NCBI RefSeq assembly: GCF_902167145.1
Contig: NC_050099.1
Location: 10,430,434 to 10,494,433 of the forward strand
DNA length: 64,000 nucleotides
Reading direction: 5' to 3'
From: Zea mays
Taxonomy: Eukaryota; Streptophyta; Magnoliopsida; Poales; Poaceae
Shown here: positions 1 to 11,700 of the stretch, in pieces
Position numbering within the stretch: position 1 is the first letter of the stretch
How the letters are laid out: each line of letters starts with the position of its first letter
Notes under the pieces: generated by a model
What the model saw: the letters and a program-made list of their open reading frames with translations, nothing else
What the model was told of the DNA's origin: nothing
Database searches by the model: none
Program-made: the position numbers and the translations under genes

Positions 1-23
1 TGTCCCCTGTGTGCGCCCGCGCC

Positions 24-30
24 TATAAAA
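24..30 (+). promoter_or_regulatory. TATA box of 5' LTR, element A
   Basis: TATAAAA follows a GC-rich stretch. The same motif occurs at the equivalent place in the 3' LTR (9624-9630). This is the expected RNA polymerase II promoter of the retrotransposon. Confidence 0.7.
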
Positions 31-3000
31 CCCATTGAGGCATCGGCCACACTCCTCCGCGCACACTCAAACCTCTCCGGAGCTTAACTCGCCGTCGTTT
101 GCCCGAGCACGGCGTGTGTGCGGCCACCCGAGCCCCTGCCGTCGTGGACCGGCCAGCCCAGCCCTTCCCAGCCCCGTCCAACCCTCGGAGACGACTAAGT
201 ACACCCCCGTGAAGCTCCCCGAGCAAGGAATCAAAACCTACTTCGCCGGAGAGGCCAGTTCGGGGTCGCCGGAGTTCACAACCCCGCTGGTGTGCGTGGA
301 CCGGGTAATCCACTGAGCCATTTTCCAATTCTTTGTGCACACAGCTTCTACATCACCCCGGGAAGCTCACCATGCCGTTGGATTGGACTAGGTCGCCGTG
401 GTTTGGCCGGCACACTCACCGCCGACGAGAATACCTGCCTGCGCACGTCGACCGAGCGATTCCGGCCATCCCCGCCGTCAAGCCGTACGTCGTTGTGACC
501 GCCAGAACCTCCCCGAGCTAACCCTACCCCTCGCCGGACCTATCTCGCCGCCGGTAAGCCACGCCACCCCTTTCTTCTCTACGGTTACTGTTTACACTTG
601 GGAGGGACCGCGGGGGAGAGGAAGAGAAAGTCACGTGGTTTTGCGCATTGTCAGTCACACAGAGGAATAGTGGCGCAAGGGTAGAACTGCGAAGATTAAT
701 TAGGAAAGACCCTGGGGACCTCGGTGTAAACTACTTTTTCAGAAAACCTTATTAAACCTGACTTTAAATTTGAACAGAAACTTTGAAAATCCATAACTTC
801 TGTTTAGTTCATCCAAATTTGGTCAAACCAATTTTGTCAGACTCTAAATAATATAACCTACTTAAGAAAAATATAAAACCCCCATGTACTACAGAAAACT
901 TTAGGGTTCTAAATTAATTACTGTTTTGGCCAAAAGCTAAATAATGGGGATAAAAATGGTTGCACTTTTTGACTAGGGTTAGAAAAATTTGGAGGAGTTT
1001 CTATCCACTTACTGACCTGTTTAAAAATGTTAAACCTCTCTGTCCACCCCATTAAATTAGTTTTTGCCATTCATTGTACAATATGCTTAAGATTAAGAAA
1101 AATAGAAAACATGATTTAAATAATGAACCAGAGGGCACCCCTATTTTTGTTAGAGTACTTATTCCATGTAGTTTACTAGAAAATCTATCATACCCTGGTG
1201 TAGTATAAAATAAGTAAGATACCTTTTATTTTAAGAAAACAAGGAAAGCTTAGAAAAAAACCCTACCAAAAATAACCCTAAGGTGAAAACACCCCAACCC
1301 TTGGGATAACTAATGTTTCGTTATTATGAACATAAGAAAAATACAAAATTTGTTGTTTGATATTTTTCAAATAACAAGTTAGTTATAAGCACCTTTTTGA
1401 CATAAAACTTTAGAAAATCACAACTAAATAACCACCAATTAACTTTTTGTGATTTTTGGCACAGAGGTTTCTTATTACTGTTAGATACCAACAAAAATAA
1501 CCCTTAGGAAGGAACTCACCCCTAATGAAGAGATGTAGTGCAAAGTGGCCCCTTTGACCCAACTTTGTCATTTTTGTCTAAAGCATAGCCTTTTTATTTT
1601 AAGCCCCAAATTCCTAGAACAGGCTATAATGACCAATGGCAACCCACTGTAATTTTTACAAGATTTTTGAAAATTTGGAAATCACTGTTGTAGTTCAAAC
1701 CTACACTAAAATTCATAAATAGAAAATAAAGGAGGGGAAAATGAATGATGGAAATTAGTGTAACCCTAAAACCCTTTGTAAATTGTCCACTAAAATATAT
1801 AAGGTTAACACAAATCTACTATGCTTATCCTTAGCAAAACCTAAACCTGGAGTGATAAACATAAACCACTAAAAGCCACGTATAACCAAGAAACCCTGAG
1901 TTACCAACTAACTTAGTTTTTCTTCCATTAGCCTAATGTTATTCAATCCTGCATAATCATGACCTACATATTCATTGCATTCCGATAGATTGCAACCTTG
2001 CTGACGGAGAGTACGTCCTCGTGCTGGAGCAAGGAGCTGCTCAGGAGGTAGCCCCAGATCCAGCACCCGAGTCTGCACCAGAGGATCTGTCTGCCACAGC
2101 CTTGGAAGGCAAGCCCCGGTTTTATGCATAACCTGTTATTTATGCTATTTTACTATACTTAATGATTGTAGGATTGATTGTGCACTTAAGTGTAGGAGTT
2201 GTTTGAAACCCGAGTTGCATGATCTCAGGGACCCCATTGAGACGAATACTAGTATGCTAAGTCGAGTAGCTGCTTTATTGATTAGGATCTCGGAGAAGTC
2301 GGGTGATTTTTCTAGCACTCGCGCGAGGTCAGGAATTGGCTGTATCCACTTTCTTATCATATTGATGTTGGTTTGTGGGCAACAATCCATGGGGATTTGT
2401 TGTCTACAGGATAAAAATTGGAATAAGGATTAAGGTGTGGTACCGTGAGTCAAGCGTTTGAACGTACTAAGCACATGCCGAGAAATATGGTAAATCGGTA
2501 AGCCTAGTACCTGATTGAACCTGGCAGTGGACTTTACCCCTCACGCGACCTGAGACGTAGTCTCCCATTCCGGTTATGGTGGGTACAAGTGCGGTCACTG
2601 CACGACGGCAGTCGGGGTCAGTGAGGCATTGTACGCCAAGGCGGTGAGCCCTGATCTGCTGACGGGGAATCGATGGGGACGGTTGATGTGTGTGGGGATG
2701 GAGTACCTCGCCACGTCGTGTGTTTAGGTTTATCTTGCAAGGATAAAAACTCGATTCGAATCGTCTGCTTCTCGCAGCTAATGAGACTGCTTGATCCATG
2801 CTGCTACATTGTGTAACAAGTGGGAATATGATGAGATGATACAAGATGTTGATTGCTAAAAATGTTTGCTACTATGTATGAGTAGATAGTACACATTTAG
2901 CCTTAAGAGAGTCACACTTAAATTTGACAAAGATAAAACTTGATTTAGAAACTCAGCTAGTGCTTTTGGCAAACCAAACCCCACAGCCAAACAGCTGCAT

Positions 3001-3445
3001 GTCTAGAGGTAGAGGAGTAGACTCCTCACACCGGGTAAGTGTAGCTGAGTATTAGTATACTCAGCCTTGCTTGTGGCATAATTTTACAGGTTCTCTGGAG
3101 GACATGGTTGCTGGAGTGACTTGGTCGTCCATCTTGCCACCGGGTTGGACTGTCGAGTGGGACCCCGCCTCGGCTGAGGAGGAGCATGAGGAGTGATGGG
3201 ACAGGCTTCCCCATCTCTCTATTTATTTTCCGTTAGTTTTATTCCGCTGCACTTCGAACAATGATGGTCACTTTTGCAAAACTCCGATGATGATGATGAT
3301 GTAATAATTTAACACTCTTACCTGCATGGTTTTATGCTTTATTGTATTTGCTCTGTGACTCACCATCGAGTGAGAGTGTGGTACTTGATCCTGTCAGTGG
3401 CCGTGTCGGACTAGATCCGAGGAATTGATGGGTTATTCCCATTTA

Positions 3446-3582
3446 GGGCTTGTTCGGTTATTTTCAATCCATATGGATTAGAGGGGATTGATATGGATTG
3501 GAGGGGATTTTGACTTAGTAGGGATTGAAACCCCCTCAATCCCCCTCAATCCATATGGATTGGGGTAGAACCGAACAAGCCC
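3446..3582. mobile_element. Tourist-like (PIF/Harbinger) MITE, 137 bp
   Basis: The terminal inverted repeats are GGGCTTGTTCGG at the left and CCGAACAAGCCC at the right. A TTA target duplication flanks it (3443-3445 and 3583-3585). The matching site in the 3' LTR of the same element (around 13041-13050) is empty and reads as a single TTA, so the boundaries are exact. Inside are several copies of an ATGGATTG/CAATCCAT motif in both orientations and no coding capacity. The 3 bp TWA-type duplication and the terminal repeat type point to PIF/Harbinger. Confidence 0.93.
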
Positions 3583-3655
3583 TTAAGTGTGGTCTAGCCT
3601 CTAAGGCAGGGCTTAGGCACTTAAGTTGGAATAATTCGGGCAGTTCCGCCACAGC

Positions 3656-3670
3656 TGGTATCGGAGCTTG
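3656..3670 (+). promoter_or_regulatory. Primer binding site, element A
   Basis: TGGTATCGGAGCTTG lies two bases after the LTR end. It matches the 3' end of plant initiator tRNA-Met (TGGTATCAGAGC) except for A to G at position 8. Confidence 0.85.
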
Positions 3671-4084
3671 TACCACCACAGAGGAATCGATAAGGTGTGA
3701 ATACCATCCCTTTTTCAAAATAAAACTTGATAGAAACAATGTTGGATAGATCGTAGGACGAGCAGGATAAACCTAGGACGTGAAGCCTTAGGATGATAGA
3801 AGGGTAGCTAGGTGGCTAAATAATTAGGCCCCACAGGCCACTTTAGGGGATGGGAGTTCTTCCCTATTTTCCCTTGATACCGATGTGAGGTCGTTCAGGA
3901 CGAGCATGCATGCATTCTTACATTAAATTAAACCAGAGGAAAATTTAGCAAGGACTTAAATACAAAATGATGACCAACTAAGTGCCTCAGTACTATTTTA
4001 TAAATGGAGAGAAGCTGAGTCTTATTCTTTTTCTTGACTCTTTTTATAATTCTTTTTCTTTTACTTACGCTTCCCCGTACACAG
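3671..4084 (+). other. Untranslated leader of element A
   Basis: About 410 bp without a credible ORF. The last 65 bases are rich in pyrimidines and end in CAG directly before the gag ATG at 4085, so the leader may contain an intron whose acceptor is 4083-4084. The donor is not established. Confidence 0.6.
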
Positions 4085-5129
4085 ATGACTTCCCACGGAT
4101 CCTCAAACGACGGGAATGCACTAACCCACACTGACGGGCTTGCACGAGAGGGCTTCCCCCGTATTTTGTGGGAGGTACTTCAGGGGGCCAGGTACCTGAC
4201 ACCCCCTCAGTACGCTGTGCAGCATTTCGAGAAGCACCGGGTGCCCCGCTGTAGGGTGAGGATGACCTTGGAGCCTCACCCCCTGCAGCCAGGCTGGCGT
4301 TCACTGGACTCCGAGTCTTTCGGATACCAGGGCGGAGGATCCACTTGATGCTGATGTATGGCTGAGGGTAGTGGAATCTAAATTCCCACTACTCAATGGA
4401 GTTTGTTCTGAGGTGACAAAGGTCCGGTTCACCACTCAGCAGCTTCGCGGACCCGCGCGGACATGGTGGGACCACTATCTTGCTATGCAACCAGTTGACC
4501 ATGAAGTGGATTGGAGAGAGTTCAAGGCAGCTTTCAGAGGACACCATATCCCAGCTGGCATCATGGACCGTAAACTCAATGAGTTTCTGGCACTCACTCA
4601 GGGCAACAGGACAGTGTTGCAATATGCTCAGGCTTTTAATGACCTGTGCCAGTATGCTGGATACCATGCAGATACGGACGAGAAGAAGCGGGACAGGTTC
4701 AGACGGGGGCTCAGCACTAAGCTCCGTGACCGTCTCAACACTGTCAGGGCCAACAGCTATAATGAGTTAGTCAACATGGCTATATCCCAGGAGGACTGCA
4801 TTACAGCTCGACAGGCAGAAAAGAAGAGGAAGACCCCTGTGGCAGGACCCTCAGCTCAGCCACAGCGCTTCAGGATTGTGTCCAACACTCAGAACAGGGG
4901 ACCCCAACAGCAGCAAGGGAGATGGGTGATCCGACCATAACAGCAGCAGGCACCCAACCGTACCCAGTTTCCAGCTCAGAGGAACAATCAGCAGCAGCAG
5001 CAGTATCGCCAGGCAAATGACAACAGGTGTTTCACCTGTGGCAACACCGGGCATTATGCCAAGAATTGCCCCAGGAACCCGCAGAGGTAGGGGCAGAATG
5101 TCAATCAAAACCAGGGCAAGAGGCAGAAG
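4085..5129 (+). pseudogene. gag: gag of element A (broken)
   Basis: Capsid/nucleocapsid gene. It starts at ATG 4085, directly after a splice-acceptor-like CAG. The first ~250 bases are in one frame. A frameshift near 4340 moves the gag core into the frame that runs through 4371-4940, which holds the retrotransposon gag block around residues RGPARTWWDHY. A CCHC zinc knuckle (CFTCGNTGHYAKNCP) is at 5028-5072, in the same frame as the gag core and the protease. In-frame stops interrupt it at 4938-4940 (TAA) and 5088-5090 (TAG), both in glutamine-rich stretches and consistent with C-to-T changes. It forms one polyprotein region with pol. It is not expected to yield full-length Gag. Confidence 0.9.
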
Positions 5130-8100
5130 GTGCAAGTGAGGCAGGGCAAGCTGAACATTACCACCATGGCTGATATTCCAGAGGGAGCACCCGTCATGAC
5201 TGATATCTTTACCGTTTTGAATTGTCCTGCTATTATTATTTTTGATTCTGGTGCATCACATAGCTTTGTTAGTGCCAAATTTAGTGCCAAGTGTCAATTG
5301 CCCTTTCATCACACCAATGGGGGTATCACGATTTCAACACCCGAAGGCAGGATTGCCACCAATCAAATCAGCAGGCATGTGCCCATAAAGTTTGGTAGTC
5401 TTGTAATTAAAACCACCCTCCTCATTTTGGGTTTGGATAGCGTGGATATTATATTGGGAACTGACTGGTTAACCAGGCACCAAGCAGTTATTGATATTGC
5501 AGTTAGGACCATTGAAGTGCACTCACCAACTTGTGGTGAAACTACACTATATCTGCCCGACCAGGGATGCACCTGTTCTTGTGCCTTCGTTATGATAGAA
5601 TCCCAGTGGGAAAGATCCCAGTAGTCTGTGACTACCCAGATGTTTTTCCGGATGAATTGCCAGGAATGCCACCTGACAGAGACATTGAGTTTGCGATTGA
5701 ATTGCAACCCGGGACTGCTCCTATCTCCAAGAGACCCTATAGGATGCCTCCCACGGAACTGGCAGAACTGAAGAAACAACTGCAAGAATTGTTGGACAAG
5801 GGGTTCATTCGCCCAAGTACTTCACCTTGGGGATGTCCTGCATTATTTGTGAAGAAAAAGGATGAGAGTCTGAGAATGTGTGTTGACTACCGCCCTCTCA
5901 ATGCGGTGACCGTCAAGAACAAATACCCACTGCCCCGCATTGATGTTCTGTTTGATCAGTTGGTAGGAGCCAAGGTATTTTCCAAGATAGATCTTCGCTC
6001 GGGTTACCATCAGATCAAGATCCGTGCCAGTGATATTCCCAAGACGACCTTCTCAACCAGATATGGGCTTTATGAATTTTTGGTGATGTCTTTTGGACTG
6101 ACCAATGCCCCGGCTTATTTCATGTACTTGATGAACTCGGTATTCATGCCAGAGTTGGACAAGTTCGTGGTCGTTTTCATTGATGATATTCTGGTCTATT
6201 CCAAGAATGAAGACGAGCATACTGAACATCTGCACATCGTGCTTCAGCGACTGTGCGGTCATCGTCTTTATGCTAAATTGTCTAAATGTGAATTCTGGCT
6301 AAAGGAAATTAAATTCTTGGGACACACAATCTCTCAGGAAGGGATATCAGTTGATCCTGAGAAGGTACAAGAGGTGATGGACTGGAAACCCCCAACTACA
6401 GTGAGGCAGATTCGGAGTTTTCTAGGATTGGCAGGGTATTATCGACGATTTATTCCGGATTTCTCCCGAATTGCCAAGCCAATGACAGAGCTATTAAAGA
6501 AGGGAGTCAAATATGATTGGAGCCAGAAGTGCGAGGATGCTTTTCATGCACTAAAGCAGCATTTGACAACAGCCCCAGTGCTGGCTCAACCTGATAACAC
6601 CAAGCCTTTTGAAGTTTATTGTGATGCTTCTGGTACGGGATTGGGATGTGTCTTGATGCAAGAGAACAGAGTGATTGCTTATGCTTCCCGAGCACTCAGA
6701 CCCCATGAGCAGAACTACCCTACACATGATCTGGAGTTGGCAGCTGTGGTTCATGCTCTCAAGATTTGGAGGCATTACTTGATGGGAGCTCACTGTAACA
6801 TGTACACTGATCACAAGAGTCTCAAATACATCTTCACTCAGGCAGATCTAAACATGAGGCAGAGGAGATGGTTAGAATTAATCAAGGATTACGATTTGGA
6901 GGTGCATTACCATCCTGGCAAGGCCAATGTTGTGGTAGATGCCTTGAGCAGAAAGGCCCAGTGTAACTATATGAGCATGGATGCAAGAGTTACCACCCTA
7001 TGTGATGAGTTGTGTAAGCTGAACCTAGAAGTTGTTCCCTCCGGTGAATTAAGATATATCTCGGTGGAGCCCACATTGCAAGAGCAAATAGTCCAAGCAC
7101 AGATTGGGGATAAAGGTGTTCAGGTTATCAAAGACATGCTCAAGCAGAAGGCAGAAAAATACAAGTGCTTTCGCTAGGATAGTAAGGGAATTTTGTGGTT
7201 TGGAGATCGACTGGTTATTCCCAAGGACCCTGAGCTCAGAAAGAAGATACTGGATGAAGCTCACCTTTCAAAATTCTCCATGCACCCTGGTAGCAACAAG
7301 ATGTATCATGATCTCAGATCTTTGTACTGGTGGACCAGAATGAAGAGGGAAATTGCCAAGTATATATCCGAGTGTGACACCTGCCAAAGGATCAAAGCTA
7401 GTCATTTGAAGGCAGCGGGTCCTCTACAACCCCTTCCCATACCATCTTGGAAATGGGAGGACCTTTGCATGGACTTTATCATGGGATTGCCCAACACCTC
7501 CAGGCATCATGATTCCATTTGGGTTATTGTGGACAGACTGACCAAGACCGCTCATTTCTTGCAGGTGCACACCACCCACAGGACGGAGAAGTATGCGGAA
7601 ATTTACATCGACCAGATAGTTCGTTTGCATGGGATACCCAGGACTATAGTGTCAGACAGAGGAGCACCATTTGTGGCACGATTTTGGGAACAATTGCAAG
7701 AATCACTTGGGACCCATGTCATACGAAGCTCAGCATACCATCCCCAAACAGATGGCCAGACAGAAAGGGTAAACCAGATTCTGGAAGACATGTTGAGGGC
7801 ATGTGTGTTACACTATGGAAAGGATTGGGACAAGTGTCTTTCTTTGGCAGAGTTTTCTTACAATAACAGCTACCAGTCTAGTTTGAAGATGGCACCATTT
7901 GAGGCCTTATATGGGAGAAGGTGTAGGACCCCACTGAATTGGTCTCAAGCAGGAGAAAGGGAAATATTTGGGCCAGATTTGGTACTTGAAGCAGAGGAAA
8001 AGGTCAGAGTCATCAAGAAGAACTTAGAAGCTGCTCAAGCCAGGCAAAAGAGCTATCATGATAAGAGGCGGAAGCCTTTACAATTCGAGGTGGGAGATCA

Positions 8101-8524
8101 TGTTTATCTTAAGGTATCACCCACCAAGGGTGTCCAGAGATTCGGGATCAAGGGCAAGTTAGCTCCGCGTTACATTGGACCCTACGAGATCAAGGAGACT
8201 TGTGGACCTGTAGCATATCAATTGAAGTTGCCACCCAGCGTGTCAGCTATTCATGATGTATTCCATGTATCTCAGCTGCGGAAATGTGTTCGCCTACCCA
8301 CCAAAGTGCTACCGGAACCAGAGGTTGAGATAGAACCAGACTTGTCATATCAAGAGTACCCCGTCAAGATACTGGATCAGAAGGAGAAATCAACACGGGC
8401 AAGATCAATTAAAATGTATAAAGTTCAGTGGAGTCACCATTCAGCAGAGGAATCTACGTGGGAGACTGAGGATTTTATACGCTCTCGCTTCCCCGACTTT
8501 CTACCTAAAGGAGTCGGTACGTAA
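5130..8524 (+). pseudogene. pol: pol of element A: protease, RT, RNase H, integrase, chromodomain-like tail (broken)
   Basis: Domain order: aspartic protease with DSGASHSF at 5244-5267; reverse transcriptase with catalytic FIDDIL at 6176-6193; RNase H beginning near YCDAS (6617); integrase zinc-binding region around 7260-7400; integrase core with D in MDFIMGLP (7469 onward), D in SDRG (7655-7657) and E at 7763-7765, giving the expected D-35-E spacing; a GPYEI (GPF/Y-type) segment; and a chromodomain-like C-terminus around 8361-8500 (KVQWSHH...ESTWE). The frame shifts between protease and RT near 5570-5620, and a TAG at 7175-7177 separates RNase H from integrase. The protein would copy element RNA and integrate the DNA. 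As read it is inactive. Confidence 0.93.
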
Positions 8525-8763
8525 CCACAAAACCCCACCCCCACCTGCCCTTTGAAAATAATTATAAGAAAAACTTAGATAACAAGAATAGTCTAAGTTG
8601 TGGATTTAACTTAAAAAGGGCTTCCTTCTGAAGTTGCAAAGAGGATGACATTCGAAGAACAGTTAACTAAAGGAAACTTAAAGGAAAACAGAAACCACAC
8701 ACCAGCACACCTTCTTGGCACCCTCCTGAGGACTCTACCTAAATCTCGGGACGGGATTCCTTT
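8525..8763 (+). other. 3' untranslated segment of element A
   Basis: About 240 bp between the integrase stop and the polypurine tract. I see nothing recognisable in it. Confidence 0.7.
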
Positions 8764-8776
8764 AAGGGGGGGAGGG
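8764..8776 (+). promoter_or_regulatory. Polypurine tract, element A
   Basis: A run of A and G (AAGGGGGGGAGGG) lies one base before the 3' LTR start. It is the expected primer for plus-strand DNA synthesis. Confidence 0.85.
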
Positions 8777-8777
8777 C

Positions 8778-11700
8778 TGTAACACCTCAGGTGTTACCAT
8801 GGTTAGAACACACCTTGGTACTAAGGATTGTGATCACATGTGGTAGAACTTGAGAAGAACCTAAGAACCTTGGAAGCCATGGGTTAATCAAGGAGGTTAA
8901 TGACCTAGGAGCATCACTCAAGCTTTGTGCACATACCACCTTGGACAAGAGGAGAATAAACCCTAGACCCCTCTTAAACCCCATCTTCCAAAGTCATGGT
9001 TGGAAGGGGAAGAGGGTGAGCATTTGTGCAAACCATGGATTAAAAATTTTGACACAAAGTTAAGTAACTTATTAACCTACAATTATAGGGGGGTAATATT
9101 GCAAAAAGACCCCTGGAGAAACCCCAAATCAAATCTCCAAGTGGAGAGAGAGCTAGAGCTCCCTAATTCTCTCTAAGTTAAAAACTACACCTACACCAAA
9201 GATCAGTCGTGTTCACCTCGAAGCTTGCACCAAATCCACCTGTGTTCTATACCAAAAATGTGGCATACCACCTAGGGCACCCACTGGAAAAAGCTGAGCC
9301 CGAGACTTGGACGTTTGACATGCCTTGGCATGGTTTTTGTCGCGAGGTGGGCAGAGTGACACACCCGATTTGGCGACCCAAGATCTCCCTCCCTAGGCAT
9401 ATCTGCCATGGCGTCTCACAGATGAGTGATAGCCCTAGGTGCCAGGAAAAGATTCGCGCCAGATTTTTGCCAAGATTCGCACGTTTGCGACTTGGGTGAG
9501 CTGTGGAACAAGGGCAGAAGTAAAGCTCCATGTGTTCGACGCGCTCTGCCGCGCCAGAGCACGCCCGCGCCCGACCCCGCGCCGCGCCGAGCCGCGCCCG
9601 TGTCCCTTGTGTGCGCCCGTGCCTATAAAACCCACTAAGGCATCGGCCACACTCCTCCGCGCACACTCAAACCTCACCGGAGCTTAACTCGCCGTCGTTT
9701 GCCCGAGCACGGTGTGTCTGCGGCCACCCGAGCCCCTGCCGTCGTGGACCGGCCAGCCCAGCCCTTCCTAGCCCCGTCCAACCCTCCGAGACGACTAAGT
9801 ACACCCCCGTGAAGCTCCCCGAGCAAGGAATCGAAACCTACTTCGCCAGAGAGGCCAGTTCGGGGTCACTGGAGTTCACAACCCCGCCGGTGTGCATGGA
9901 CCGGGTAATCCACTGAGCCATTTTCCAATTCTTTGTGCACACAGCTTCTACATCACCCCGGGAAGCTCACCATGCCATTGGATTGGACTAGGTCGCCGTG
10001 GTTTGGCCGGCACACTCACCGCCGACGAGAATACCCGCCTGCGCACGTCGACCGAGCGATTCCGGCCATCCCCGCCGTCAAGCCGTACGTCGTTGTGACC
10101 GCCAGAACCTCCCCGAGCTAACCCTACCCCTCGCCGGACCTATCTCGCCGCCGGTAAGCCGCGCCACCCCTTTCTTCTCTGCGGTTACTGTTTACACTTG
10201 GGAGGGACCGCGGGGGAGAGGAAGAGAAAGTCAGGGGGTTTTGCGCATTGTCAGTCACACAGAGGAATAGTGGCGCAAGGGTAGAACTGCGAAGATTAAT
10301 TAGGAAAGACCCTGGGGACCTCGGTGTAAACTACTTTTTCAGAAAACCTTATTAAACCTGACTTTAAATTTGAACAGAAACTTTGAAAATCCATAACTTC
10401 TGTTTAGTTCATCCAAATTTGGTCAAACCAATTTTGTCAGACTCTAAATAATATAACCTATTTAAGAAAAATATAAAACCCCCATGTACTACAGAAAACT
10501 TTAGGGTTCTAAATTAATTACTGTTTTGGCCAAAAGCTAAATAATGGGGATAAAAATGGTTGCACTTTTTGACTAGGGTTAGAAAAATTTGGAGGAGTTT
10601 CTATCCACTTACTGACCTGTTTAAAAATGTTAAACCTCTCTGTCCACCCCATTAAATTAGTTTTTGCCATTCATTGTACAATATGCTTAAGATTAAGAAA
10701 AATAGAAAAGATGATTTAAATAATGAACCAGAGGGCACCCCTATTTTTGTTTGAGTACTTATTCCATGTAGTTTACTAGAAAAGTCTATCATACCCTGGT
10801 GTAGTATAAAATAAGTAAGATACCTTTTATTTTAAGAAAACAAGGAAAGCTTAGAAAAAAACCCTACCAAAAATAACCCTAAGGTGAAAACACCCCAACC
10901 CTTGGGATAACTAATGTTTTGTTATTATGAACATAAGAAAAATACAAAATCTGTTGTTTGATATTTTTCAAATAACAAGTTAGTTATAAGCACCTTTTTG
11001 ACATAAAACTTTAGAAAATCACAACTAAATAACCACCAATTAACTTTTTGTGATTTTTGGCACAGAGGTTTATTATTACTGTTAGATACCAACAAAAATA
11101 ACCCTTAGGAAGGAACTCACCCCTAATGAAGAGATGTAGTGCAAAGTGGCCCCTTTGACCCAACTTTGTCATTTTTGTCTAAAGCATAGCCTTTTTATTT
11201 TAAGCCCCAAATTCCTAGAACAGGCTATAATGACCAATGGCAACCCACTGTAATTTTTACAAGATTTTTGAAAATTTGGAAATCATTGTTGTAGTTCAAA
11301 CCCACACTAAAATTCATAAATAGAAAATAAAGGAGGGGAAAATGAATGATGGAAATTAGTGTAACCCTAAAACCCTTTGTAAATTGTCCACTAAAATATA
11401 TAAGGTTAACACAAATCTACTATGCTTATCCTTAGCAAAACCTAAACCTGGAGTGATAAACATAAACCACTAAAAGCCACGTATAACCAAGAAACCCTGA
11501 GTTACCAACTAACTTAGTTTTTCTTCCATTAGCCTAATGTTATTCAATCCTGCATAATCATGACCTACATATTCATTGCATTCTGATAGATTGCAACCTC
11601 GCTGACGGAGAGTACGTCCTCGTGCCGGAGCAAGGAGCTGCTCAGGAGGTAGCCCCAGATCCAGCACCCGAGTCTGCACCAGAGGATCTGTCTGCCACAG

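Larger units (their letters stand above)
1..3653 (+). repeat. 5' LTR of element A (truncated by window edge)
   Basis: Direct repeat of 9601-13115, ending in CA at 3653 just before the primer site. It contains a TATA box (24-30). The downstream part is AT-rich and non-coding, with a GAT microsatellite near 3286-3301. Compared with the 3' LTR it carries an extra 140 bp, a 137 bp MITE plus a 3 bp duplication at 3446-3585. Two 1 bp gaps account for the remaining length difference. Short ORFs here (for example 2467-2844 on the minus strand) recur in the other LTR and are not considered genes. Confidence 0.95.

Noticed and set aside
2467..2844. 125-codon minus-strand ORF also present at 12069-12446
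   Set aside because: It is in the LTR of A, so duplication is expected. It has no domain, and the differences between the copies do not look constrained.
3286..3301. GAT microsatellite
   Set aside because: Short simple repeat in the LTR of A, equally present in the other LTR (about 12887-12902); no special meaning seen.
6053..6814. Minus-strand ORFs inside pol of A
   Set aside because: Antisense shadows of the RT and RNase H reading frame.
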